Assembly (NCBI RefSeq): GCF_040802235.1
Contig: NC_133164.1
Span: 114,284,302 to 114,348,301 of the forward strand
Length of the DNA stretch: 64,000 bases
From: Manis javanica
Taxonomy: Eukaryota; Chordata; Mammalia; Pholidota; Manidae
Direction of reading: 5' to 3'
In this document: positions 50,201-59,240 of the stretch, piece by piece
How positions within the stretch are numbered: the stretch's first letter is position 1
Layout of the letters: each line of letters starts with the position of its first letter
Program-made: the position numbers and the translations under genes
Notes under the pieces: generated by a model
What the model was told of the DNA's origin: nothing
Databases searched by the model: none
Seen by the model: the letters and a program-made list of their open reading frames with translations, nothing else

Positions 50201-51845
50201 TTGTTAAATCTAAAGTGTGACAGTATAAAAAATTGGTACTCCTATTAAATTATAATTCACCTGATAATCTTCATAACAATCAGGTTTTAACACACCAATT
50301 ATTTTAACTTCAAATAATTTGTAGTAATTGAAAAGGTAGCACACAAAAACATATAAAATATGTTGTAGATAACTCAAACAATAGATTTGTTCTTGTGCTG
50401 ATTGTCTGGTTTTTCTTTTCTGTAATAGAATTTCCTAATAATGTTGGGTCAGAATACTGTAAATCTACATACCTATATAATCTTACATAACTAAATAATA
50501 TGAGGAAGTTGGCTGTGTGGTGGGCTAAATGAGGAACATATTCTAACTCAGAATAAAAAGTTATTAGAGATTAATCACAGACTGGATAATTTATACACAG
50601 AAAATTTAGACTCAATTTGATTATATAAATTTAGGTCTTTTATAAGAATACAAGTAAGGCTTATAGGAGTTGTGAAAAGCTGTTTAGGATTCTAATGAGC
50701 CTGAATTTGAGAACAAATGCCCATATGTATGATTTGTAAACAGTGTGCATGAAAATCTTGCCAGTGTAAGTCTGGAATGATCTTTGACCAATTCTCTATA
50801 TTGAGGAGTTGGTGACTTCAATTTGTGAGTCATTGTGGGGGCAGCAGTAGGGCAGCAGTGGGGTTGGAGATAGAAAAGTGGGCTCCTAGATGCTGGACTC
50901 GGCACATCTCCCTATCCTGTGCTGAGCTTCAGTTATCTCGTGTGTTGAGTAGGAGAGTCAGTGTGGTGACCCGGCTAGAGCTCTGGGCTCTTTGCCTTGG
51001 GCCACCGGGGGTTCCACTGGTTGCTCCTACAAGCTGTGCAAGCATTATCATTTTCTATGTCTTTCATGATGGGAAGATGGTCAGGAAACACTGACTCCTG
51101 AGCTCCTTTCTCCCTCTGAAGATCTCTGATTCCCTAATTCCTTCACCTGTCCATTGTTTCACTTAGGCTGTATATGTTCATATGTAGGCTGAGAATAGAA
51201 ATGCTCTGAAATACAAGTAAGTCACACCTTGTCATAGCAGGGCAAGTTAAACATGATCTATTAAAGAGTACTTGAACTATTCCTTTTAATAATTTCCCAT
51301 TTCCACATATCCTCCAGGACCCATTCGCATACTCACATACAAATATGCAGGAGAGGCTAGTTATGGAAAACCATAAATCTTTGTAGTAGTTGTTCATCTG
51401 TTTCTTAATCATATGCTTCTAAATTGCCTTTCAAATATTCCTACAGATTGTAAACACACTGACCTTTCGGAATCTAATGGACTGGACCAACCCAAGAAAA
51501 ATGAGCTCTCAATATGTCAAGGTGTTTCTTCCTCAGTTCAAGATAGAGAAAAATTATGATATCAAACACTATTTAAAAGCTTTAGGGCTGACAGATATCT
51601 TCGACGAATCCAGAGCCGATCTCTCGGGTATAGCTGCAGGAGGTCGCCTGTACGTGTCGAAACTGATGCACAAGGCATACATAGAGGTCACGGAGGATGG
51701 CACGGAGGCGGCCGCTGCCACGGGAAGTGACATCATGGAGAAGCGACTTCCGGAGTCTACGGTGTTCAGGGCTGATCACCCATTCCTGTTCGTCATCAGG
51801 AAGGATGACGTCATCTTGTTTAGTGGCAAAATCTCTTGCCCTTGA
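35087..51845 (+). CDS. SERPINB7: SERPINB7 (megsin), complete coding region in seven coding exons
   Basis: This is an ov-serpin of the cytoplasmic type, known from mesangial cells and upper epidermis; loss in humans causes Nagashima-type palmoplantar keratosis. The coding segments are 35087-35254, 39755-39805, 40383-40499, 46087-46204, 47297-47439, 48870-49016 and 51447-51845. They join to 380 codons, the human length, with no frameshift or internal stop and with GT-AG at every junction. Intron phases 0,0,0,1,0,0 are typical of clade B. There is no signal peptide: the start is MASLPAANAEF. Key residues: NAVYFKGKW ending at Trp181; hinge EDGTEAAAATG (331-341); signature FRADHPFLFVI (355-365); end GKISCP. 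Inferred P1-P1' is Lys347-Arg348, where human has Lys-Gln. Sequons are visible at Asn88, Asn113 and Asn188. The start codon has A at -3 and G at +4. The small-residue hinge suggests an inhibitor. Protein comparison is from memory of the human sequence. Confidence 0.96.
35474..35655 (+). mobile_element. MER5A-type hAT-Charlie DNA transposon
   Basis: The element starts CACTGGTTCTCCAGG and has 'gaccaggagcatcagcgtcacctggagaacttgttag' as separate known blocks, then GGAGCCCAGCAATCAGTGCT and 'aataaaccctccaggtgcatgctgagtttg'. This is the MER5A order, end to end. It is non-autonomous and inactive. Confidence 0.85.
36220..36405 (-). mobile_element. MIR-like fragment, antisense
   Basis: GTGTCAGGCTCTGGGTTAGG, the 'atgattatcttgattttatgg' block and GTGGCAGAGCTGCGACAAAC follow the inverted MIR order, though diverged. 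Confidence 0.55.
36410..36600 (-). mobile_element. hAT/MER-type non-autonomous DNA transposon fragment
   Basis: The sequence contains GGCATTTTGGGCCAGGTAGT, then 'tgtgaggggctcttcatgc', then 'gacactgtcaaatgtcccc'. This is the order of a common MER (hAT-Charlie) element. The exact subfamily is not certain. Confidence 0.65.
36785..36950 (+). mobile_element. MIR SINE, sense
   Basis: The head (TTGGTATCATGGAAACAGAA), middle (AACTAGTTCACCTCTTTGGG) and 'cctcattgtccttccctgtaaa' follow the sense MIR consensus. Confidence 0.8.
39755..39805 (+). CDS. SERPINB7: SERPINB7 coding exon 2 (residues 57-73)
   Basis: This is a 51-base exon after the acceptor TTTGCAG, encoding ILHFDTISGHGSSSSIQ, with donor CAG|GTAAAA. 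It corresponds to the variable C-D loop start, a short exon also present in human SERPINB7 at the same length. Confidence 0.93.
39806..40382 (+). other. SERPINB7: SERPINB7 intron 3 (577 bases)
   Basis: A short phase-0 intron, AT-rich, with no feature of its own. Confidence 0.92.
40383..40499 (+). CDS. SERPINB7: SERPINB7 coding exon 3 (residues 74-112)
   Basis: 117 bases between AACAG and AAG|GTGAGT. It encodes the helix D to strand 2A segment, with LKRVLSDINTSHQ and LSIANGLFVEK. It contains the sequon at Asn88. Confidence 0.95.
41673..41692 (+). repeat. (TG)n microsatellite
   Basis: About ten TG units inside SERPINB7 intron 4. Confidence 0.9.
43130..43270 (+). mobile_element. MIR-family SINE fragment, sense
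   Basis: TTGAGAGTCAGGAGCCCCAA, then 'ctggacctcagtgtcctcatt' and TAGTCTCTATGGCCCTAAAC follow the order of a MIR-type SINE. Confidence 0.65.
43470..44870 (+). mobile_element. Decayed L1 ORF2 3' half, sense
   Basis: The + strand follows L1 ORF2: the GAAACGAGACAAGGATCTTT passage, the 'tcgttcacagataacaactg' RT-site region (the position that codes the FADD-like motif, now broken), ATACCTAGGAATAAATCTAA, GACCAGTGGAATACAGCAGA, and CCCAGGTGGATCACGTATAT. It is full of frame breaks and inactive. It lies in the same orientation as SERPINB7 within intron 4. Confidence 0.88.
45235..45790 (-). mobile_element. L2 LINE 3' part, antisense
   Basis: The start ACTAAGTGCCCATTATGTGC with 'aaggccacgtgctggtgctgggaatata' is the inverted L2 tail. 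The body (AGGGCCATTAGTGGACCTGG, 'gtctctggtcaggaag'-like and 'caggggctttgtc' passages) fits the inverted L2 body. It produces a chance 108-codon frame on the - strand. Confidence 0.65.
46087..46204 (+). CDS. SERPINB7: SERPINB7 coding exon 4 (residues 113-152, first base of codon 152)
   Basis: 118 bases, acceptor TTACAG and donor ATG|GTGAGT, phase 1 at the 3' end. It encodes NYTESAEKLYNAIVERVDF and the INKWIEKKTN block of helix F. A sequon (Asn-Tyr-Thr) starts the exon. Confidence 0.95.
46205..47296 (+). other. SERPINB7: SERPINB7 intron 5 (1.1 kb, phase 1)
   Basis: It contains a sense MIR (46975-47205) just before its AT-rich 3' end. A GC-richer segment around 46560-46800 has overlapping chance frames of 60-120 codons. 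Confidence 0.92.
46975..47205 (+). mobile_element. MIR SINE, sense
   Basis: The order GGGTTGGAACCCTGTTGCCT, 'gtgacacagtacaaattactgaat', CCCTGTGCCTCAGCTTCCCC, CATAAAGCGCTTAGAAAATG and the trailing ATTATTATTAAT matches a nearly full MIR. Confidence 0.85.
47297..47439 (+). CDS. SERPINB7: SERPINB7 coding exon 5 (residues 152-199)
   Basis: 143 bases, acceptor AAAAG and donor AAG|GTATGT. It completes Gly152 and encodes KIRNIFQEGSISSSAVMVLV and the core NAVYFKGKW (Trp181), the shutter/strand 3A region, plus the sequon at Asn188. Confidence 0.95.
47440..48869 (+). other. SERPINB7: SERPINB7 intron 6 (1.4 kb, phase 0)
   Basis: It contains an inverted MIR at 48500-48745 and a poly-T run of 14 (48840-48853) upstream of the polypyrimidine tract and acceptor AATTTCAG. 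Confidence 0.92.
48500..48745 (-). mobile_element. MIR SINE, antisense
   Basis: GGCACAGAGAGGCAAAGTGA, 'cctgcccaaagtcacacagctgggg' and TGTGCTTTTACCACTGAGCT, in this order, are the inverted MIR core and 5' end. Confidence 0.9.
48870..49016 (+). CDS. SERPINB7: SERPINB7 coding exon 6 (residues 200-248)
   Basis: 147 bases between TTTCAG and CTG|GTAAGT. It encodes CPGKTVAMMHQEKRFNLAV and ELRYDGGIRMYIMLPEND, the strands 1B-3B and the helix G/H start. Confidence 0.95.
49017..51446 (+). other. SERPINB7: SERPINB7 intron 7 (2.4 kb, phase 0)
   Basis: It contains an inverted MIR tail at 49715-49830 and AT-rich DNA. The end is a pyrimidine tract and the acceptor CTACAG at 51441-51446. Confidence 0.92.
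49715..49830 (-). mobile_element. MIR SINE fragment, antisense
   Basis: ACCATTTACTGAACACTTAC, TATGTGCTGGGCCATGTGCT and 'tattatctcatgtgatcctta' are the inverted MIR 3' half. Confidence 0.8.
51447..51845 (+). CDS. SERPINB7: SERPINB7 last coding exon (residues 249-380 and stop)
   Basis: 399 bases after CTACAG, ending with TGA at 51843-51845. It encodes the NLMDWTNPRK helix, the strand with FLPQFKIEKNYD, the LTDIFDESRADLSGIA block, the hinge and reactive loop (331-355), and the signature to GKISCP. Inferred P1 Lys347 is at 51741-51743 and Arg348 follows. CpG dinucleotides are frequent here compared with the flanking AT-rich DNA. Confidence 0.96.
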   Translation: MVNTLTFRNLMDWTNPRKMSSQYVKVFLPQFKIEKNYDIKHYLKALGLTDIFDESRADLSGIAAGGRLYVSKLMHKAYIEVTEDGTEAAAATGSDIMEKRLPESTVFRADHPFLFVIRKDDVILFSGKISCP

Positions 51846-52585
51846 AAACCCAGTTGGTTTCTCACACAGTCCCAGCAACATCAAGGAACCGTTACAGGTG
51901 AATAGATTCGAGTTTAATTAGAAGCATGTGGTATTGCCTTTGAGTTTACATCCTTCTAACACTGGCAGATGATTTTTGATGACTTGACCCTTCTCAGACA
52001 TGGGGTCGGTTGTCTTGCTCTCTGTTCTTAGCATGTCTACCACCACCCACCTCCCCCGTTTCTTCCTAGGGCTCTTCCTACTGCAATTATTTCTACCAGT
52101 TTCCCATGTGCACACAGATCTGGGCGTCCCCTCTGGGAACTGCGGAGGGCTCCTCTGGTAATGACCGTGCGGAAGCAGCCCTGGGGATCTTTCTTGGAAC
52201 CCCACTTAACTAACCACAGATACTCTAGTTTCATTAGAAATCATCTAGGAAGTAAGCCCCACTGCTGGAAATAAGTGTGAAGAATAACTTTTTCTGCTGA
52301 CCTAAGAAAACAGAGTTTACTCTAACACATCTGATTTTAAATCATGGTCTAATCTAGATGCTAACAAATACAGACTGGGGATTGGGGGCCAACCAAAATA
52401 TCTCATTAATAACTTAAAGTTGATATCTTTTGTCTTTTCCTGATAGATACTTTACATGTACATAGTTTTTCAAATATTAAATACCTTTTAACTGTTGCCA
52501 TTTGTTATTTGCAGTGTGTTATTCCATGTGCTGTCTAGTTTACAAGTTTTTTCTCTATCATAATAAAGAAATACAACATACCTGT
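51846..52585 (+). other. SERPINB7: SERPINB7 3' UTR
   Basis: Non-coding sequence from the stop to just past AATAAA at 52562-52567. The boundary (about 52585) is inferred from the hexamer; no earlier canonical signal is visible. Confidence 0.65.
52562..52567 (+). promoter_or_regulatory. SERPINB7: Polyadenylation signal AATAAA of SERPINB7
   Basis: A canonical hexamer 717 bases after the stop, followed by CATACCTGTACAATGTG, which offers a CA cleavage site and a short GT-containing element. Confidence 0.7.
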
Positions 52586-54189
52586 ACAATGTGATTATCC
52601 CCTCTGACCAAATGTGAGACTACCAGAAACTTTCTTTATTTCTAGGCCAAGTAAGCAAGTGATTAAAAGAATGCTTTTTAAATATAAATCTGATTTGGTT
52701 CATTGTTGCTAATTTATTACACAGGAAGGTTACATTTACAGATAACAGGCTGACAAGCTAATTTTAAATACTTGGATCTAAATTCATAAGAGAAAGCTTT
52801 GCATATGTGACTATTTACAATAAGCCATAAGTAGCTTTATAAAACAGTTAAAAAATTAATTGAGAATCAGTTGACCATGCCGAATTCACTTAGGATTTTA
52901 TTAACAGTAACAGCCTGTTTATTGAATTGTGTTGTTTTCATCACAAAAGACTTTCAGTGAATAGGAACTAGATAAATAAGGAGTAGCCTGAATGTGGCAT
53001 TGTGGTGCTTAGTATTAGATCTGGCGGATAACTTGATTTTCAATAAATACTGTGGAGTCCATGAATATGGCATGAAGGAGTTCATGTGACATAATTTGAA
53101 AGAAGTAAAAAAGCTTCTGATGAAAATAATTTAATCACCAACGTGCCACCTGAAATAACTCTTCCAGAGACCTTTGTGGGGGTTGAAATGAACTGGTATG
53201 CAGTGGCATGGTGTTTTTTTTTTTTTTTTGAGAAACTGAATTTTCTGATTAAGTCCATTCTCATTTATATCCATTCAAAAATAATATACCCCTCATCTCT
53301 GCTTAGGTTGTAAAGATCCAGGAAGGGGAGGCAAGAGCACGTGTTCTGTTGGGGGTCGTGTTCAGAACCATGTACATTTTTATCTGCTGATAGGGTTTTC
53401 TGGGCAGTCATGGTGGGACTCAAAGCCAGAGATTTGAAGCCAGCAAGCATTGGAAAGACTGAGGGTCAGGTGTGTAAGGAAATAATATAGAAAAACAAAT
53501 ACAAGCTTTCCCTACAATTTCAGTTGGTTGGTTCTGCTCACATGTCCATTTCACAGTTGAGGGCCCCAGCTCACGTGGTGAAGGGCTACATGGTCTAGTC
53601 ATGATCTAGCCTTAATTTGGGGAACTTTTACCAGCTTTAAACAGTCTCTGAAACTGTGGCACTGGTGGGAACACTAATGTTTTCTGTTGGACATTGTCAA
53701 TATGCATCAGGCTAATGACAGCAAAGGTCACAGCTATTCAAATTATCTCTCAACATTGAGCTCCATGCTTCTTGGGACAGGATCCATGTCTGATTTGCTT
53801 TTGTAGACTCACCTCCTTAGAACAATACTTAACATTTAGTAGGCACTCTGTCTGTCTTTTTAATGAATATAGTTGTTAGTTCCAAGGGTGTGATTTTGGG
53901 TAGAAGTGAGACCTCAGGGACCACTTTGGGATAATATCAAGTCATTGATCTTATCATGGATTTCTTTTTAAACAAAGATAACTTTTTATATTTTAGGGGC
54001 ATGTTTCTCCAATCTGCTTATTTGAGCATAAGTGTTCCCAAAACTCTTACTCAAAATTTTCTCTCTATATGATCCCATCCAATCACAGGGCTTCAATAAT
54101 AGCTGACGACATTTATCAATATGCTTAACTTCATCAAAATTTACAACTGCTTCTTGAATAAGTCCATCCTGATGTCCTAGAGTGAAACT
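52586..54189. other. Intergenic flank after SERPINB7
   Basis: AT-rich, no gene. A run of 16 T at 53214-53229 may be an inverted retroposon tail, but no SINE or LINE follows it that I can name. The stretch 53750-53870 resembles a sense L2 end (CAGGATCCATGTCTGATTTG, then 'aacatttagtaggcactc'). Confidence 0.45.
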
Positions 54190-54960
54190 AAACAAGTCTC
54201 AGCTGAAACACATCACTGCCTTCTGAAAGTCAACACTACCTTTTTGGGTGCCTGCTTTTTGTTAAGGACACATATTGTCTTAAACTTCAAGCTCAAAACA
54301 TCAAGATTATCTTGAATCTTCCTTCTTTGTCTCACTAGAAATTTCCACTGGTGGCATCCTAATCCCTTCTCTGTATTGTCTCATGTCTGTTGTGCCTCTT
54401 ACGACTTGTATTTCCCTCTCATTCTTTAGCCTCAAGCCGTGAAGATATTCTGTGTTATCACCTGTAAATCCCAGTTATCTTCCTGAAACAGAGATTGCAT
54501 CAAGTCAACTTCTTATAAAACATTGGTGGCTCTTTAGCACCTAAGGACAGTGTCTAAGCTCCAGCATGGCACTCAAAGCCTTCCAAATTTTACCCTGTCT
54601 TCCTCTCCACCTGGCTTTGCCACTCCCTGCTACTGACTCTAAGCTCAGCACACCTTGTACTAATTGAAGACCAAGTGTACTATTTTCATGTGGCCCAGCC
54701 TGTCCCCTCTGACTGGCACACTGTCTCCATCTTTGCTTAATACTCATTTAATTGTTCGAGTACCCAACCACATTCGTGTTTTCTGGGGAGACTTTCACTC
54801 AGGTGGATTCATGAAACACATTGTGTCTTTTATGAGAGCTATGCTCACATGTCTTGCCCTGTTCTGGGTGTGTGTGTGCGTGTGCATGTGGCTTGCTAGA
54901 TTATACACTGTGGCATATGGTGGGTACCCCTTCCTTATTTTAAATAAATAAATTCCTTTA
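54190..54960 (+). mobile_element. Diverged L2-like LINE, sense
   Basis: The middle (CTAAGCTCCAGCATGGCACT, 'caaagccttccaaattttaccctgtc' and 'ctccacctggctttgccactccc') follows the L2 ORF end, and TTCATGTGGCCCAGCCTGTC onward fits its 3' part. It is old, and the borders are approximate. Confidence 0.5.
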
Positions 54961-57900
54961 AGGTCCTGAGAAAGAAACAAAATCAAACAGAGAGTGTAAG
55001 TGCAGACAGAGATAGTGGCCAGGTAACAGGTGCTTCTGCGAGTGTTGGTCCCACCTCCACTGGCACCTCCTGGAGAACTTCCTGTGCTCTGCTAGTCACA
55101 TGCCGAAGCCTCTATAAAGGCAGGTCTGTAAGGTGGGTGAGAGCGCACTGCTGGGTCTTTTCTCTCTAAGAAGCAGGAGGAAGCTCTTTCTCCCTCTGTC
55201 ACCGACAAGGAAGAGCCCTGTTACCATCATCTTCACCACTGATGCCTTCATTGCCATCCCTGCTTTATCGTTTAGAGAAGGTTCTCCCAGACCCCATCTC
55301 GGTGCCCCTTTCAACCCTGTAAGGTGTAAATGAGGGGGATGATGCTGCTGCTGCTGCTCATTTTGCCAGGAAAATAAAGTTCAGAGAGGCTAAACGGGTA
55401 CCCAAGACCACGTGTGCCCTCCCCATTGTAACATGCTGCCGTGGACGTCATCGTGAATCTCACTTGAGCCTTGGCTGGGCTGGGAGTCCTCTCGTCTTGG
55501 GCCCTGGCGCCTCCCCTGGCCCACCCCTTTGGTGTGCCTGCTGACTGAGGCCAGGTGTCTCTGATGCCTTCCGGCTCTCCTGGAACACCACACCTCTTAA
55601 AAATGCGGGCAAATCCATAATTACATGACTCCATATTCTCGTGGTTGTGTCATTTATACTTTAAGGTGACTTCACTTGGCTAGGTATTACTTCTCCTAAT
55701 AAATTTTTTGAGAGTTGACATAGCAATAATAATAATAACATAAACTCTCCTAACTATATGTAAAGACAGTTATCTTCTGCTCATTCTGTGATTTTCTCCG
55801 GCACACCCTGTACCCCTTCACTAACTGACAGATCCTACTCGTCAACAGGAAAACGTGGTGTCTGTGTCCTTGATCATCCGAGTATCTCCCAACACTAATA
55901 TTTCATTTCTAGCCCTGAAGACAAAGATGGAATTTGTGAAGATCCACGACTGCAATGGTGTTCCTAAGTCTAATCTGCCCTGTAAATACTAGTAGTCCCT
56001 TCAAGGAAGGAAAGCCAGAAGGAAGTGCCCAAAAGGGCAGGTGACCAGCTGGCTGTCAGAGCTCAACTGAGTCATGAGACGTCCCTCAATGATCCTTTCT
56101 TCTCCTTGTCCCCTGCCCACGGCATTGTGCGCCAGAACAAGAATGCCATCATACTTGCAGTGTGAGAATACTTCAGTAAAACTAAAGGGACTAATCTTTT
56201 ATGAATGTTGAGTTTTGTTATTGGCTTTTAATTTAGGCAAAGCAAAATAAAATATCTCAATAACTCAGTGCATTGGAAGGAGAGAGAAAGGAACAGAATG
56301 GAAAGAGAAGTGTGCAGGGAAGACAAGATGGACAGAAGTACTTTCTAGGTATTTTTACAACATTCCATTTTTAAATGTAATATTTCTTTCCAAGGGTGCC
56401 CCTTCAGAGAAGATTTGTCCATGGTGCTAGGAGTTTGATTCTTAGGTTTGATGGAGCGACCACAATGTTTGCAAGTGGCATCTACATGGGAAGTTGTGTG
56501 ATTGGGGGTGGCGGGTGGGAGGTGGCAATGGGGCAGCAGATGGAGAAGAGAAGAGGGTCCCAGTAGAGGCAGGAGATGGTCCAAGGTGCAGAGGCTGACA
56601 GCCACGGGGCTCCTCTGAGAGCTGCAGGAGGGAGTGCAGGATGTGGAGGGCAGCAGGGGTGAGAAAGCAGGGCTGGGAGGTGTAAGGAGGAGGCCACAAA
56701 TAGGCTTGTCCATGCCATTTGGAATGTGCCTTTGTCCCAAGGTTGGGGCACAGGCATGGAGGGCTCCAACGAGGGTTGTGGCACTTCTAGGTTTGCACTT
56801 TGAAGTACTTCGTTGCTGACATGTGTACACTAGGCCAGCGTGTTATAAATCCATAAACAGGCAGAAGGGTACAGTGGTCTGGTGGCATGCGACGGAGGCC
56901 TGAAGCAGAATGCAGGTGTTGGTGGTACGCAGTGAATGAAGCTGACAGATCTGGGAGATAGACTGACAGGTCAGGACTCTGTGGCTGAACTAATGAGGTG
57001 GTGGAGAGGAGGCCTTCTGAAGATACAGCTTCACAGTCTTTAAATGGCAGTAACAGCAGTGGCCAGTCACAGAAGGTGGGCCCCAGAGAATGAGGCCGAA
57101 GAGCAGGGGTGCCTGGGTGAGGCCACGTGGTCCTTTACTTTTTGAAGTAAATGTTCCCTTTGAGAATCAGATTTAATAACATCAAAACATGCACATAACA
57201 AGAATCTAGTATGTAATGTTAAGAAGTTCAAAGATCTCTTGAATCCCATCTGGAGATCTACTGGGTTAAAAATCCTTGTTATATAACTTAAATCAGGGTG
57301 ATCTGGATAGACACCATCCATTTCCACACAAAGAAAACTGAGTGCAAGAGCCAGGACCACGAGATGGGTGCAATTCTGTGGAATTAAGGATCCACGGGTG
57401 ACTACATACAACGATCTGGCCCTTTAAACATCTAGGACAGAATAGGAACACACACCCTCAGTCTACTCAGTAATCAGAGTCTTTATATAGACAAGGGACT
57501 TTACAGACAAGAGAAACCAGCAAATGTTCTTTTGTTAATAGTGTTCACAGGTCATAACAGCATGGAAGTCACTGAACATGTCCAGCTATCTCTTTGCAAA
57601 CAATCCCCTGGTTCTGTGGTAGCCAACCAGTGAATCCTTAACCATCTGTTGTTACAAATATCCATTCCTTGGGTCTTGGGGACAGTGGCTGTCAATGAGT
57701 CAGTCTCTGTGAAGTTAATACAGTTCTTTTTTCATTGTGAACCCCTCTTTGTCCCCCAGCTCTTGCTCTTTGGATCCAAATCTTCCACTTCTGAGAGAAG
57801 GTCAATGTCTCTGTCCTGGCAGATGGTCTGATTCCAGGAGTAGCTCTCAGAGAGTCTAGAGAGGCTGTAAGAGTCACTGAGAAGTTCATTTCTCTCCAGA

Positions 57901-59020
57901 ACATGAAGACTACTGCCACATTTCCCTTGTTCAAGAGTCCCTTCCCCAGCCCCCACTCCTCAACAAGAAGCACCATGTCTTTGGTGTCCCTTTTCAATGG
58001 CTCTTTACCCAGAAGGGAGGATTGCTACTCGAAGTGCTTCCCGGGGGTTAGGGGCTCTCTGTGTGGGCAAGGTTTCCTTGCAAATAGAGTCTCCCTAATG
58101 CCATAAGCTCTTCGGTTGTTTCATTTCTTTCCTTTCCCTTCTGGGAACCTGAGAACCCAGGAAACCATGGGTCATGTTTCCACTGGCTTGTGGCCATTTC
58201 CTCTTCACACTCATTAGGGGAAAGCCAAACCCAGCCAAAAGTCTGCAGTCACCAATTCTGTTTTATGAAGACAGAAATCCAAGTTTCTATTCCTGTGTGT
58301 GCAATCCTATAAAATTCACTATCACCTCACTGAAAAGTTGTGTGAAGGGTACTATGTTTTCATTTCCTGTTTTAACTATATTTTGTATCTGTTTTTATGT
58401 TATCTACACAAATCAGGGGTCATTTAATGGAATACAAAGAACCTAAATCCTGCCGTTTTCATTTTCCCTTTTCGTTGCCTTAATTTTTTTCTTCCATTAA
58501 TTTGCCTTTTCTTCCTCTGGACATATTTGTGGTTTGGATACTGTTGTCAAAAAGTAGAAGCTCTCCTCTCTATGCATGTACATGTGAGTGTAATTTAATA
58601 AAAGGCGCTAGAACAAGTGCCTGGATCTGACTTGAATTGCACCCAGTGCAGTGTTAGTCAATAATTTGCTGGGGGATTCTTTATGGAAAGGCAAAAACAT
58701 GTGCCTCTATTTTCAGAGAAAAATGCTTTTAAGGCATAGTAGTTTAATCTGTAGCGGTAAAATAGAAGCCAAAAGTCATTAGGGGATTCAGATGAAATGA
58801 ACTCAGCTAAGATGCCTCAGATCAATATGTAGATAAAATCTTCTGCCATTGAATGCAAACACCCAGAACTGTCCTTTATATAAGTCACTTCTCTGTACTG
58901 AACAATTTGAAAAGACTAATAATCCTTTATAGTTATGCACTGTGTTCAATGCTAGCCTAGTTAAATCAAACTGATCTGGGGCTTAGTTTCTCTTTTGCAA
59001 AATGAGGCAATTGGTTTAAG
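54961..59020. other. Intergenic, no gene recognised
   Basis: This holds a (CTG)n stretch at 55343-55358 and chance frames, including a 161-codon - strand frame (56345-56830) and a 101-codon one (57692-57997). I see no family motif in either, no exon structure and no recognisable repeat. A TATAAA at 55113-55118 stands alone without transcript evidence. Confidence 0.4.
55343..55358 (+). repeat. Short (CTG)n triplet repeat
   Basis: Five CTG/TGC units in intergenic DNA; too short to be remarkable. Confidence 0.85.
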
Positions 59021-59240
59021 TCAGTGTTTTCCGGCTAACTGGGTGGGACCAATTAGTGGGTTGTAAAAACAGTTTACGGAATTTCCACCAGTGCTTAAAA
59101 CTTGAAAAATGAGAATAGAAAAGGAAATATCAGAAGGCACCATTAGTAGAAAAGGGAAGTATTTTTTGTGAAACCCTTGTTTCCGTTTTGAATGTATGTT
59201 CTGGATCACGGTGTAGGAAGTATTTCTTACCTGGGGTTGA
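59020..59240. mobile_element. Possible hAT/MER-type DNA transposon fragment
   Basis: 'gaccaattagtgggttgtaaa', 'aaaaggaaatatcagaaggcacc' and 'gtgtaggaagtatttcttacctgggg' blocks recall a common MER element of the Charlie group. It is degenerate, and the family is uncertain. Confidence 0.4.

Noticed and set aside
51582..51884. 100-codon - strand frame opposite the last SERPINB7 exon
   Set aside because: It is a shadow of the real exon on the other strand.
55113..55142. TATAAAGG box followed by a possible splice donor, considered as a promoter of the third serpin
   Set aside because: The donor falls before the expected start site, there is no initiator or supporting exon, and a lone TATAAA is common by chance.
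56345..56830. 161-codon - strand open frame, the longest in the window
   Set aside because: It has several overlapping frames on both strands, a Pro/Ser/Leu/His-rich composition typical of antisense to G-rich DNA, and no recognisable domain or splice context.
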